From Candidatus Binatia bacterium (GTDB lineage Bacteria > Desulfobacterota > Binatia > Bin18), in assembly GCA_022820725.1 (NCBI GenBank), contig JAJEFA010000012.1, forward strand, positions 62,001-126,000: a stretch of DNA of 64,000 nucleotides. The letters run 5' to 3'. Positions 1 through 9,049 of this stretch are shown piece after piece; within the stretch, counting starts at the first letter, position 1; every line of letters begins with the position of its first letter. The notes under the pieces were generated by a model. It did not search any database and was not told where the DNA came from. It saw only the letters and a program-made list of their open reading frames with translations. Made by a program: the position numbers and the translations under genes.

Positions 1-859
1 CAAATGTGGGACGACTGGCCAGAGCAAGAACCTCTCCGGTCTCGACGGCAAGGACCACAACGGATCCCTCTGCCTCTCCTAGAGCCTGTTCGACCTGTTC
101 TTGCAGTTCAACATCAAGCGTTAGATGTAAATTATATCCGGGCCGGGTCTTCACTTCGTCTAAAACACGTAATTTTCTTCCCGTTGCATCAACTTCAATC
201 TGTTGTCCACCATTATATCCACGCAGATGTTCTTCCCAGGCTTTCTCCAATCCGACCTTGCCAACAAGGTCGCCCTGCCGGTACCTCTTATTTTCAGCAA
301 TCTCGGTCTGATTCACTTCACCGATGTAGCCGACGAGGTGGGCAGCAAGGTTCCCAGCGGTATAGAAGCGCTTGAGACTCGCCTCAACAGTGACACCGGG
401 TAAGTCTAACTGGTGAGCTTCGATCGCGGCCAGCGTATCCCAAGAAATATCACGGGCTACAGAGATGCCTTCGTATGCGGGTCGACGTGGATTCCGGGGA
501 GCCTTTCCCTCGAGAAAACCTGCCGCCTCAGGCAAATACGATACGAGAGTATGGAGCGTTGTCAGGCGATTTTGTACGTCTTCCGGGACCAGAATGACAT
601 CAAACGACGGGTGATTTCCGGCGACAACCCGTCCGGTCCGATCAAGCATGAGGCCCCGTATGGACGGTAGCCGCTTCAGGCGAATGCGGTTCTTTTCCGA
701 CAGTGTTCGGAAGCGATCACCCTCAACGATCTGCAGCTGCCATAAACGAAAGCCCAGAGCACTGAAAACAAACAAGACGATGAGACTAATGATACCGATG
801 CGACGGTAGCACGCGGTGAGCGTTTCCTGAGACGCAAAGACCTCTGACTGCTCGTCCAT
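1..859 (-). CDS. mrdA: Penicillin-binding protein 2 (MrdA), N-terminal part, cut by window edge
   Basis: This is the class B transpeptidase that cross-links peptidoglycan during side-wall elongation; it sits in the inner membrane with its catalytic part in the periplasm. Only about 286 N-terminal residues are in the window and the transpeptidase domain lies beyond base 1. Reading from the ATG at 859 gives a short cytoplasmic tail, one transmembrane helix at about residues 19-38, then the PBP dimerisation region, including a RGLMLDRTGRVVAGN-type stretch and HLVGYIGEV, both typical of PBP2. The ATG directly abuts the mreD stop at 860, so the two are probably translationally coupled. Family and operon position (mreB-mreC-mreD-mrdA) agree. 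Confidence is high for identity; the length cannot be judged. Confidence 0.9.
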   Translation of the reverse strand, partial: MDEQSEVFASQETLTACYRRIGIISLIVLFVFSALGFRLWQLQIVEGDRFRTLSEKNRIRLKRLPSIRGLMLDRTGRVVAGNHPSFDVILVPEDVQNRLTTLHTLVSYLPEAAGFLEGKAPRNPRRPAYEGISVARDISWDTLAAIEAHQLDLPGVTVEASLKRFYTAGNLAAHLVGYIGEVNQTEIAENKRYRQGDLVGKVGLEKAWEEHLRGYNGGQQIEVDATGRKLRVLDEVKTRPGYNLHLTLDVELQEQVEQALGEAEGSVVVLAVETGEVLALASRPTF

Positions 860-1429
860 TTATACTCTGGCGATAGCGCGCTCTCCCCTTGCCAGGAGGA
901 CAAAGATGAGCGGAGTCAGGGAGAGAGCCAAGAGTAAATCCCACAGCACGTATTGCGTGAGAAAAAACCGAATAGGAGCGACTGCCCAGTGTCCTTCAAG
1001 CAGCGCGAGAAAGGTACCTGCCTTCAAGAGAACTGCGCCGGCAACGAGTCCGAGGACACAGAGAGGATTCTGAATCCATAGCCTTTGGGATAGGAGTTTT
1101 GTCACGGTAAAAACAAGACTCATGGCGAGAGTCCACATCCCCGCCGGAGTTCCTGAACAGCTATCCAGCATATACCCCAAGAAAAAAGCACTCGCTGCCC
1201 CAGCCATGGCACCGTGGTAAATGCCGAGATAGACGCAGAAAATGAGTAACAGGTCAGGCGCAAATGGAAAATGCGGGAAAGCCGTTGTTTGTAAAAGAAC
1301 CGCTCCGACTCCGCAGGCTCCGAGGAGACCAAAGGTCCGGAGCCTATTCGTTTCTGAAGGGCTCGGCTCCTGCTCGGACGACAGCTGGAGCAACCACCAA
1401 GACTTCTTCGATCTCTGCGAGTTCGGCAC
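860..1429 (-). CDS. mreD: Rod-shape determining membrane protein MreD
   Basis: MreD is a small polytopic inner-membrane partner of MreC in the elongasome. The sequence shows about five hydrophobic helices and no soluble domain. It is 189 residues if started at the GTG at 1429, slightly longer than usual for the family (about 160-175). That start would overlap mreC by 86 bases, so the real start is probably an unseen non-ATG codon nearer 1345-1390. The first strongly hydrophobic helix begins only around residue 32 of the long version, which supports a later start. It is identified as much by its place between mreC and mrdA as by its sequence, since MreD diverges fast. Confidence 0.8.
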   Translation of the reverse strand: MPNSQRSKKSWWLLQLSSEQEPSPSETNRLRTFGLLGACGVGAVLLQTTAFPHFPFAPDLLLIFCVYLGIYHGAMAGAASAFFLGYMLDSCSGTPAGMWTLAMSLVFTVTKLLSQRLWIQNPLCVLGLVAGAVLLKAGTFLALLEGHWAVAPIRFFLTQYVLWDLLLALSLTPLIFVLLARGERAIARV

Positions 1430-2195
1430 TGAGCGTAACCTCTATGTCTTGGAATATCTCGTCATCTCGTGAGGTGACACGCGTTACGCGCCCAATCTGC
1501 TGTCCTTTCGGAAAGACCCCATCAAGCCCAGAGGTAATGATCACATCTCCAACCACGACATCGCTACCCCGCTGAACATATTTCAATTGGCAGTTCCCAG
1601 CAATGGAGCCAGACACGATCCCAGAGACACGCGAACGCTGAACAAGGGCGTCGACCCCACTATTGGCGGAAGAGATCAGGAGAAGGTGGGCGGCATGCGG
1701 ACTAGCAGACACAATTTTTCCTACAACACCAGCTGGGGTAAGTACCGCCATTTCTTTCTGGATTCCGTGCCGTTCCCCTTTGTCTAACACTGCTGTGTGC
1801 GTCCATGTCCCCGGATTTCGCCCAATCACGCGTGCGGCAATTGACGTATCTGAGCTTTGCGCCCGTAAACCCAGCAGAAGTTCTAACCGCTGATTCGCCA
1901 ACTCCAATTCGAATAACCGTTCCTGCGTCTGCTCAAGCGCTTCAAGCCGCGCGCGGAGCGCTTCATTGTTTTGATGGACGGAGAGCAGGTCACGATATTG
2001 ATCAAATATTTTTCCTGTGCCCTGAACCACTACTGTCGCTCCGACTTGAAGGGGTTTCATCACTTCGAGAAACAGCACGCCAACGGGGTCGATGCGGTAC
2101 GGGGACCGGGCGTTCACGGTCGCCAACAGTAACGCGACAAAAAGAAAGAAACCGCAGGATAAGAGCAGACGGTATCTGTACAGGATCTCAAGCAT
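1344..2195 (-). CDS. mreC: Rod-shape determining protein MreC
   Basis: MreC is the bitopic periplasmic scaffold that links MreB filaments to the PBP2/RodA synthase. The protein has 283 residues, which is standard. It has one N-terminal membrane helix (about residues 7-28) and a coiled-coil stretch at about residues 70-108 (rich in Q, E, L, R). A double beta-barrel domain follows, with the family pattern VIGRNPGTWTHTAVLDKG and VSASPHAAHLLLI. It lies 9 bases after mreB on the same strand. The C-terminus is short and without extra domains. Confidence 0.93.
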   Translation of the reverse strand: MLEILYRYRLLLSCGFFLFVALLLATVNARSPYRIDPVGVLFLEVMKPLQVGATVVVQGTGKIFDQYRDLLSVHQNNEALRARLEALEQTQERLFELELANQRLELLLGLRAQSSDTSIAARVIGRNPGTWTHTAVLDKGERHGIQKEMAVLTPAGVVGKIVSASPHAAHLLLISSANSGVDALVQRSRVSGIVSGSIAGNCQLKYVQRGSDVVVGDVIITSGLDGVFPKGQQIGRVTRVTSRDDEIFQDIEVTLSAELAEIEEVLVVAPAVVRAGAEPFRNE

Positions 2196-2204
2196 GCTTC
2201 ACAC

Positions 2205-3245
<1,041 letters not shown>

Positions 3246-3299
3246 TTATTTCCTTCGTTCTTCAAGCAAACCTAATAGAACAAGGTTTCTAGCAGAATT

Positions 3300-3327
3300 T
3301 TGATAATAGGGCAAGTTCTTGTAATAC
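3300..3327 (+). promoter_or_regulatory. Possible sigma-70 promoter of the ppiD-like gene
   Basis: In the 140-base divergent spacer there is a TTGATA box (3300-3305) and a TAATAC box (3322-3327) 16 bases apart, pointing towards the ppiD-like gene whose ribosome site (AGGAGG) begins near 3369. The match is moderate and the region is AT-rich, so this is only a candidate. Confidence 0.35.
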
Positions 3328-3382
3328 ATTTGTTTTTTCTTCAATATTGACTATGGCATGATGAAATAGGAGGTCAACCCAT

Positions 3383-5299
3383 ATGCTTGACTTTATGCGT
3401 CAACGGGCTCGGTCAATATGGATCAAAGCGCTCTTTTTGGTTATTGCCCTTGTCTTCGTGTTCTTTGGTATTGGGAGCTTTGGAGACGATGCACAAGTGC
3501 AAATTATCGTAACGGTCGATGATGAGCCTATCACCCTCCAGGAATTCCAGCGCGCCTATCGGAATGTCGAGACCAACTACCGGGAAGTCTATAAAGAGCG
3601 TTTTACTCCAGAGCTCGCCCGGCAAATGAATCTGCGACAGCAGACGCTTGATCAGCTCGTTGATACGAAGTTGCTGGCCAAAGAAGCGCGCCGAATTGGA
3701 TTCAGGGCATCAGATGAAGATGTGCGACAGGAGATCGCCGCCTCCCCCACCTTTCACAGCTACGGCTCTTTCAGCCCAGACCGCTACCGTCGGCTCTTAC
3801 GGTATTTACGGATGACACCCCAGGAGTTTGAAGAGCAGCAACGGAACCGGCTCGTTATCGAGAGATTCCAAAAATTCATTGACGGATCAATCCGCGCTAC
3901 GGATTATGAGGTAGAAGAATTATTTCGTTTTGAACAAGAACAAGTGAATCTCGCTTTCCTCAAAATAGCCTCGGCGGATCTGGTCGATCTGGTCACGATC
4001 ACTGAACAGCAGGTACGCGAATTTTACACCAACAACACGGAATCTTTTCGGATACCGGAGCGCGTCCGCCTGCATTATGTCTCGTATGCACCGGAGGACT
4101 TTGAGGCAGAGGCCTCGGTCTCTGAAGATGAGGTGCTCGATTTTTACAACGCCCATAAAAGTGAGCGCTTTACGGAAGAGAAGCAGGTCCAAGCCCGTCA
4201 TATTCTCTTCTCCCTGGCTGACGGCATCTCAGATGAAAGGAAAGCCGACACGCGAAGTACAGCGCAAGGTATTCTCGAACGAGCACGCCAGGGAGAAGAT
4301 TTTGCTGCCTTGGCCGAGGAATATTCACAGGATACGGGAACGGCAAGCGACGGCGGAGACCTCGGCTTTTTTGGGCGGGGCCGTATGGTCAGGCCGTTTG
4401 AAGAGGCCGCCTTCGGCATGGAGGTTGGACAAGTGAGCGACCTCGTCGAAACAACCTTCGGCTTTCACATCATCAAAGTTGAGGCAATCCAGCCTGGGCG
4501 CATCAAACCGCTTGAAGAAGTCACTGATACGGTCACCGAAGAATTGCAGGAACGGAAAAGTCGAGCCGTTGCAGAGAAACGTGCACGCGGGGATCGGAAG
4601 AACATCGCTGATGGTACAACGCTCCTACAGTTTGCCGAATCCGTTGGATTAGAGGCAAAGGAAACCCCGCTTGTCAATCAGAACGAGACGATTCCGGGCC
4701 TTGGTCGTCGTCCAAAACTCGTTGAAACCGCCCTCGGACAGTCACCAGGACAAATCAGTGACCCCGTTCAAGTTGATAACACTTGGTTCCTAGTATCGCT
4801 CGCGGAACGGGTACCCTCTCGGATTCCCGAATTTACGGCAGTGCAAGAAGAGGCTGAAGAACAGTACCGGAGTGAACAGGCAGAACGCTTGGCCCAAGAG
4901 AAGGCAGACAAGCTCCTGACGAAACTCAAAGAGACAAAAGATCTGGCCAGTTTGGCAAAAGCAGAAGCGCTCCCAGTAGAAGAGACTGGGGCGTTTGCGC
5001 GTCGGGGCGGTTATATTCCAAAGATCGGTGTCGTGCCGGCTCTGAAGACCGAGGCATTTCGATTAACACCAGAAGCCCCTGTCGCTCCCCAGAGTTATAC
5101 ATGGGGAGGGAATACTTTCATTGCTGTTCTTAAAGAATATATTCCTGCTGACCCGGAGCAGCTCGAAGAGCAACGGGATGATCTTCGTCAGTCGCTCCTC
5201 CAAAGAAAAAAAACGGCAGCCTATCAGGAGCTCACGAAATACTTAAAAGAGCGGGCAAAGATTGAATATAATCAGCGGAATCTGTCGAGCGCGCTCTAA
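3383..5299 (+). CDS. PpiD/SurA-like membrane-anchored peptidyl-prolyl isomerase chaperone
   Basis: This is a periplasmic folding chaperone anchored in the inner membrane. The 638-residue protein begins with a short basic tail and one membrane helix (about residues 13-31), as in PpiD. A SurA_N-type helical region follows (about 45-190), with long charged helices. One parvulin (PpiC) rotamase domain lies at about 265-370 and contains QARHILF, a DGGDLGFFGRG stretch and FGFHIIKVE. A second helical, parvulin-like C-terminal part ends at 638. The ATG at 3383 follows a good AGGAGG. The peroxiredoxin starts 40 bases downstream, so the two may be co-transcribed as an envelope/redox stress pair. The match to the PpiD architecture is good, but PpiD and SurA families grade into one another. 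Confidence 0.88.
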   Translation: MLDFMRQRARSIWIKALFLVIALVFVFFGIGSFGDDAQVQIIVTVDDEPITLQEFQRAYRNVETNYREVYKERFTPELARQMNLRQQTLDQLVDTKLLAKEARRIGFRASDEDVRQEIAASPTFHSYGSFSPDRYRRLLRYLRMTPQEFEEQQRNRLVIERFQKFIDGSIRATDYEVEELFRFEQEQVNLAFLKIASADLVDLVTITEQQVREFYTNNTESFRIPERVRLHYVSYAPEDFEAEASVSEDEVLDFYNAHKSERFTEEKQVQARHILFSLADGISDERKADTRSTAQGILERARQGEDFAALAEEYSQDTGTASDGGDLGFFGRGRMVRPFEEAAFGMEVGQVSDLVETTFGFHIIKVEAIQPGRIKPLEEVTDTVTEELQERKSRAVAEKRARGDRKNIADGTTLLQFAESVGLEAKETPLVNQNETIPGLGRRPKLVETALGQSPGQISDPVQVDNTWFLVSLAERVPSRIPEFTAVQEEAEEQYRSEQAERLAQEKADKLLTKLKETKDLASLAKAEALPVEETGAFARRGGYIPKIGVVPALKTEAFRLTPEAPVAPQSYTWGGNTFIAVLKEYIPADPEQLEEQRDDLRQSLLQRKKTAAYQELTKYLKERAKIEYNQRNLSSAL

Positions 5300-5339
5300 A
5301 TAGAAACAGTCCAGCCTGACCGGAGGGAGAACAAATATC

Positions 5340-5783
5340 ATGTTGCAAGTAGGAGACACCGCACCAGACTTTACAGTGAAGACACATGAAGGCCACGATC
5401 TGTCTTTATCGGCCTTACGTGGCAAAAAAGTCCTTTTATGGTTTTATCCAAAAGCCGATACTCCTGGCTGAACGATTGAGGGTCGTGGGTTCTGCGACCA
5501 GATTGAAGACTTTAAATCACAAAATGTTGAGGTTTTGGGAATCAGCTTTGACACGGTTGAGGAAAACGCCGCTTTTGCGAAAAAATTCAGCTTCCCGTAC
5601 GCGCTCCTGTGTGACACGACTCGGAGTATAGGGATGGCGTATGGTGCGTGTCAGGATGCCAGCGCGGGCTTTGCCAATCGGATCAGTTACCTGCTCGATG
5701 AGGAGGGCAAGGTGCAACGCGTATACGCTTCCGTCAACCCCCGCGTTCACCCAGTTGAGGTTCTGGCCGATCTTGTTTCGTAG
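5340..5783 (+). CDS. Selenocysteine-containing peroxiredoxin (BCP/PrxQ type), TGA read through at codon 44
   Basis: This is a thiol-dependent peroxidase of the AhpC/TSA fold. Reading from the ATG at 5340 (GGAGGGAG ribosome site) gives 43 residues ending in YPKADTPG, then an in-frame TGA at 5469-5471. The same frame then stays open for 103 more recognisable residues, ending at TAG 5781-5783. In BCP/PrxQ enzymes the residue after DTPG is the peroxidatic Cys (DTPGCT), and here the next residues are TIEGRGF, so TGA stands exactly at the catalytic position. Selenocysteine peroxiredoxins are established in some anaerobes and Deltaproteobacteria. Total length would be 147 residues, normal for the family. 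Other Cys residues (C52 and later) could resolve the selenenic acid. A SECIS-like hairpin lies just after the TGA. The alternative is a pseudogene or base-call error, which is less likely because of the exact placement. Confidence 0.85.
5481..5499 (+). promoter_or_regulatory. Candidate bacterial SECIS hairpin for the TGA at 5469
   Basis: Bases 5481-5485 (GGTCG) pair with 5495-5499 (CGACC). Two G-T wobbles extend the stem and close a loop of GGTTC at 5488-5492. The loop lies 17-21 bases after the TGA and begins with G, which fits the general rules for SelB-bound bacterial SECIS elements (short stem, G in the apical loop, loop about 16-37 bases after UGA). The stem is short and not tested by folding. 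Confidence 0.55.
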
Positions 5784-5789
5784 CTAGCG

Positions 5790-6971
5790 CTAGAGGGATT
5801 TGTCCTGCCCACGCTGGCTCCTCGCCTCCTGCAGAGCGGCCTCATACACCAGCTTGAGTGCAATCTTTTTTTCTTGGGCGAGGCGCTTACAGTCGTCATA
5901 TTCTGGAGCACAGTTGACCTGCCCGTTGGGCTGATAGGCAATTTTGACTCTGACCGGGCCGTACCGGGTCTGTATCTCTTTCTGCTCCCGCTGGAGTGCC
6001 AGACGATCAACCGGATAGGAGCGGATGCCTAGTGTCGATGTCTCGTTAAAAATGATGTTGGAAAGCTGGCCCTGATCCTGAGGAGCGCATAAAACCCGGA
6101 GTAAAATCCCCGGTCGATTTTTCTTCATTTGAACTGGTGAGAAAAAGACATCCCGTGCACCCGCAACAAAGAGTTGCTCCATGACATGCTCGTACCACTC
6201 CGGATTGAGGTCATCGATATTCGTCTCTAGGACAAGCAGTTGTTCGTGTCGCACCTCAGAGACCGAGTGTCCAAGACAGACCCGTAGGACGTTGGGCCGA
6301 TCGGACAGAGTACGTGCCCCTGCGCCATAGCCGACCTGCGTAATGGAAAACAAGGGTGGCCCCGGTTGGGCCATGACAGCAAGAATCGCCGCCCCGGTAG
6401 GCGTGACCAGTTCAGACTGGCCGTCCTCGAATCGAACGGGCATTCCTTTTACGAGTTCCGCAGTAGCAGGACCGGGCACGGGTAAGGTGCCGTGACGAGA
6501 GGATACGAATCCGCTTCCCATGGGAAGCGGGCTGGTGTATGCGGCCTGTATTCTTAAAGCTTCAAGGCCGATAGCCGTACCAACAATGTCGAGAATCGAA
6601 TCAACCGCCCCAACCTCATGAAAGTGAACGTCCGTAACTGAGGTATTATGAACGTGAGCCTCGGCTTCAGCCAGCCGGGTAAAAATCTTGAGCGCAGTGG
6701 TTTTGACCGTTTCGCTGAGCGGGCTTGCCTTCAGCATGTCGGCAATGGAACGAAAGCTGCGCTCGTGCTGTTGGGCACTGACGCTTACATCGAATTTGAT
6801 CGCACGGATGCCATGTTGAATCCGCTCTGATTGATGCAGGGTATAGCCGTCGAGCGGAAGCTTGGAGAATTCAGTTTGCAGTAGATCAAGCGATAGACCC
6901 AGGTCAAGGAGCGCACCGATGACCATGTCGCCGCTGATACCAGAGAAAGCATCGAAATAGACAATTTTCAT
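5790..6971 (-). CDS. larC: LarC-type nickel insertion protein (pincer cofactor synthesis)
   Basis: LarC is the CTP-dependent cyclometallase that inserts nickel into the pyridinium dithiocarboxylate mononucleotide pincer cofactor used by lactate racemase-like LarA enzymes. The 393-residue protein begins MKIVYFDAFSGISGDM, the hallmark of the family (TIGR00299/DUF111). It also has HVHNTSVTDVHFHEVGAVDSI and the C-terminal ATP-grasp-like half in one piece; in Lactobacillus plantarum the gene is split by a frameshift. A nickel transporter lies 99 bases upstream on the same strand, which fits the role. No larA, larB or larE is in the window. The stop lies 6 bases from the convergent peroxiredoxin stop. 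Confidence 0.9.
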   Translation of the reverse strand: MKIVYFDAFSGISGDMVIGALLDLGLSLDLLQTEFSKLPLDGYTLHQSERIQHGIRAIKFDVSVSAQQHERSFRSIADMLKASPLSETVKTTALKIFTRLAEAEAHVHNTSVTDVHFHEVGAVDSILDIVGTAIGLEALRIQAAYTSPLPMGSGFVSSRHGTLPVPGPATAELVKGMPVRFEDGQSELVTPTGAAILAVMAQPGPPLFSITQVGYGAGARTLSDRPNVLRVCLGHSVSEVRHEQLLVLETNIDDLNPEWYEHVMEQLFVAGARDVFFSPVQMKKNRPGILLRVLCAPQDQGQLSNIIFNETSTLGIRSYPVDRLALQREQKEIQTRYGPVRVKIAYQPNGQVNCAPEYDDCKRLAQEKKIALKLVYEAALQEARSQRGQDKSL

Positions 6972-7070
6972 AATCTCGCTCGGTGCGTGTCAGACCCGCA
7001 CTCCATTGAGGCCCTGCTCCAATTTTTCATAGCCAGACCGTCTGGATTGAGCGGACATAAGAGGAAAATG

Positions 7071-7778
7071 TCAAACCAGAGCATACGCATTGGTGACACT
7101 CAGCTCATAAATAATCCAGATTCCTAATGCCACGCTTGTAGCACCGGCCGCAATACGGAGAGACAGGTTTGCCCCTTGGAGGTGTCTTTGCGTGAGCGAG
7201 AAGAAGAAACCAAAGGCGAGACTCGCGGCCCCCATGCCCAGTACGGATCCACAGCCAAAAGACGCTATATAGAGCAGGCTTTCCACCGGAGACGGAGCCG
7301 TTGCCACTGTCAGCAAGAGCACGGCGGCGCTGCCAGCTAATCCGTGGACCATACCGACGAGGAGAGGCGTCCATCCTGTTTCTCCTCCATGTTGATGGGA
7401 GTGCTCCGGACCCTCCACATGTGTATGAAAGTGGAGGTGCGTGTTTCCTCCATGCGTATGTTGGTGGAGGTGAATACGACGGCGCCGGCAGTCGAATAGA
7501 GTCATGAATCCTAAACCGACCAGCATGACGCCAACCAAGCCTTCCAGAGAAAGTTCCAGTACGGGGGGAATATTCACCTGAAGGATGAGCACAACGCCGC
7601 CGACAGCCAGGAGCGTAGCCGAGTGGCCAAGCCCCCAGATGACACCGAAACGGACACTTTTCCATAGAGAGCGCTTAGGCGTCACGAGTGTTGAGACAGC
7701 AACGAGGTGGTCTGCCTCAAAGGCATGCCTGAGTCCGAGTAAAAAACCAAAGACAAGAACCGATGCGAAACTCACCAC
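7071..7778 (-). CDS. NicO/UreH-type nickel (cobalt) transporter with His-rich loop
   Basis: This is a polytopic inner-membrane transporter of about six helices. The nickel signature RHAFEADH lies at residues 17-24 in the first helix. A long loop at about residues 100-135 is packed with His (HLHQHTHGG, HLHFHTHVEG, HSHQHGG) and probably binds or buffers the metal. The start is GTG at 7778 (or the next GTG at 7775), behind a GGGGG ribosome site. It precedes larC on the same strand, so nickel supply for the pincer cofactor is the likely job. Nickel specificity is inferred from the signature and the neighbour; cobalt or a TauE-like role cannot be excluded. Confidence 0.85.
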   Translation of the reverse strand: MVSFASVLVFGFLLGLRHAFEADHLVAVSTLVTPKRSLWKSVRFGVIWGLGHSATLLAVGGVVLILQVNIPPVLELSLEGLVGVMLVGLGFMTLFDCRRRRIHLHQHTHGGNTHLHFHTHVEGPEHSHQHGGETGWTPLLVGMVHGLAGSAAVLLLTVATAPSPVESLLYIASFGCGSVLGMGAASLAFGFFFSLTQRHLQGANLSLRIAAGATSVALGIWIIYELSVTNAYALV

Positions 7779-7905
7779 TCACATCCCCCTTCCGTGACTC
7801 CCTTCGTAGCATAGGGGAGACAGCTATGTCTCGGGCCACTTACGTCTCAGCCGAGGTCCAAGTGCTTGCGTTGGCCTAGGTGGACGACTGTGGTAAAAAA
7901 TAGAG

Positions 7906-8226
7906 ATGATATGGGCTGTTTTCTTGAGCTTTGTCTGTTTCAGTCTGGCGCTCAGCGCGCCCATCCTGGCGCAGCCTTCACACTATGGCGATACAGGGGA
8001 CAATATCGGGACGTGGAAGTGGGGGTCAACATCGCCGCGTCAGGCTGATGATTTTGAAGAAGAGGATGACTACTACGGGACAACCTGGGAACAGATGTAT
8101 GAGGACCGTCAGTATGAGCAGGAACTCGAGAAGGAAGACGAGCCTGATTCATTTTCGCTGTTAAGTGCTCCCGTCAAGATCTGGCGTTTCTTCTGGCCCC
8201 AAAAAGACAAAGACACGCTTGAGTAG
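7906..8226 (+). CDS. Small secreted acidic protein of unknown function
   Basis: This 106-residue protein is not recognised. It has a clear signal peptide (hydrophobic residues 3-20, cleavage near ILAQ). The mature part is short and strongly acidic, with runs such as FEEEDDYYG and ELEKEDEPDS, rich in Tyr and Trp, and ends with a more basic segment around WRFFWPQKDKD. No Cys or His cluster suggests metal binding. It is isolated on the plus strand between minus-strand genes. The codon pattern and signal peptide make it a believable gene. Confidence 0.55.
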   Translation: MIWAVFLSFVCFSLALSAPILAQPSHYGDTGDNIGTWKWGSTSPRQADDFEEEDDYYGTTWEQMYEDRQYEQELEKEDEPDSFSLLSAPVKIWRFFWPQKDKDTLE

Positions 8227-8247
8227 GACGCAAAACCCGGTTGTGTC

Positions 8248-8577
8248 CTAGCCGCTACCCCTCTTCCCTTCCGCGGTTGGCACCGCAATTTTTTTAACAG
8301 CAACCAGATACAAAGTCAGCTTTGTCCGCTCCAGGGTAAAGCGGATATGGTCGCCTGGCTTGAGGTTATGGAGCAGACTAGGCTTATTCACTTCAAAGCT
8401 CATAGTCATGGCATCCATAAAGCCTGGAATGTCTTCGTGCGCGACGACAACGCGTCGATCTGGGATCACGACCTTTTCGACAATCCCTTCGCCCGTGAGA
8501 ATTTCAGGAGCAGGTACAGGACCGCAGCCTACACTCATCCCAAAGAGCGCGCACCAAATAAGACTGAATGTCTTCAC
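8248..8577 (-). CDS. CusF-like periplasmic copper-binding lipoprotein
   Basis: This 109-residue protein has a lipoprotein signal ending GMSVGC (lipid-bearing Cys18). A CusF-type OB-fold domain follows, with the copper-site stretch VAHEDIPGFMDAMTMSF. His47, Met57 and Met59 correspond to the His/Met ligands known from CusF. Proteins of this family pass or hold Cu(I) in the periplasm, alone or fused to efflux systems. Here there is no CusA/B nearby, but the window carries a large copper enzyme cluster 6 kb away, so a role in copper supply or protection is reasonable inference. A NIPSNAP-family gene lies 21 bases upstream on the same strand. Confidence 0.8.
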   Translation of the reverse strand: MKTFSLIWCALFGMSVGCGPVPAPEILTGEGIVEKVVIPDRRVVVAHEDIPGFMDAMTMSFEVNKPSLLHNLKPGDHIRFTLERTKLTLYLVAVKKIAVPTAEGKRGSG

Positions 8578-8598
8578 AGCGACGAATGGGCAAGCGTT

Positions 8599-8913
8599 TT
8601 ATTGCATGGGAGAAAATTCCGTTGGGCTCAGAATTTTATTGCTCTGACTGAGGATCACCCCACGCAGACGCTTGGCTACTTCAGTCCGGCGCGGATCCTT
8701 GGCCCAGCGTGCCCACTTTTCTTGTCGCTCATTCAGGTCGTTATATGCCCAGAGGTGGACGACTTCGTTCAGCTGACCAATCTCGCTATACCAGAATCCG
8801 GCGGGCTTGATCCCGTGTTCCGCTACGCCGGGCAGGATGATCGTTTCCGCCACTTCGAGATATTCGGCCAGACCGCCAAAGGCGAGTTGGTAGGTTCGCA
8901 GCTCATAAATCAT
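8599..8913 (-). CDS. NIPSNAP-family protein
   Basis: This 104-residue protein starts MIYELRTYQL, the diagnostic opening of the NIPSNAP/dimeric alpha-beta-barrel family, and has the typical VVHLWAYNDLNERQEKWARW middle. The ATG at 8913 is chosen because it follows GGAGG directly and matches the family start; a longer in-frame version adds only an unconserved MGNC-type leader. The biochemical role of bacterial NIPSNAP proteins is not settled; many sit in catabolic clusters. It probably forms an operon with the CusF-like gene. Confidence 0.85.
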   Translation of the reverse strand: MIYELRTYQLAFGGLAEYLEVAETIILPGVAEHGIKPAGFWYSEIGQLNEVVHLWAYNDLNERQEKWARWAKDPRRTEVAKRLRGVILSQSNKILSPTEFSPMQ

Positions 8914-9049
8914 ATGGCCTCCTCCATAAGGGATACAATTCCCCACCTATCCCACCCGAGTCAGAAGTCAAGCTTGTCTATCGCTTGACTCTTCCGCCTC
9001 TCTTCCGTTACAGCTCACACATATCGGACGAGAAAAAGAGGAGGAAGCC

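Noticed and set aside
5535..5783. Separate 82-residue open frame at the end of the peroxiredoxin
   Set aside because: It is the in-frame continuation of the gene starting at 5340 after the TGA; it lacks the N-terminal half of the fold and has no proper start of its own.
5784..5793. Short palindrome CTAGCGCTAG at the peroxiredoxin/larC junction
   Set aside because: Ten bases are too few to call a terminator, and it overlaps the larC stop region.
8347..8988. Plus-strand open frame of 213 codons
   Set aside because: It is antisense to the CusF-like and NIPSNAP genes, both of which have recognisable motifs and ribosome sites.
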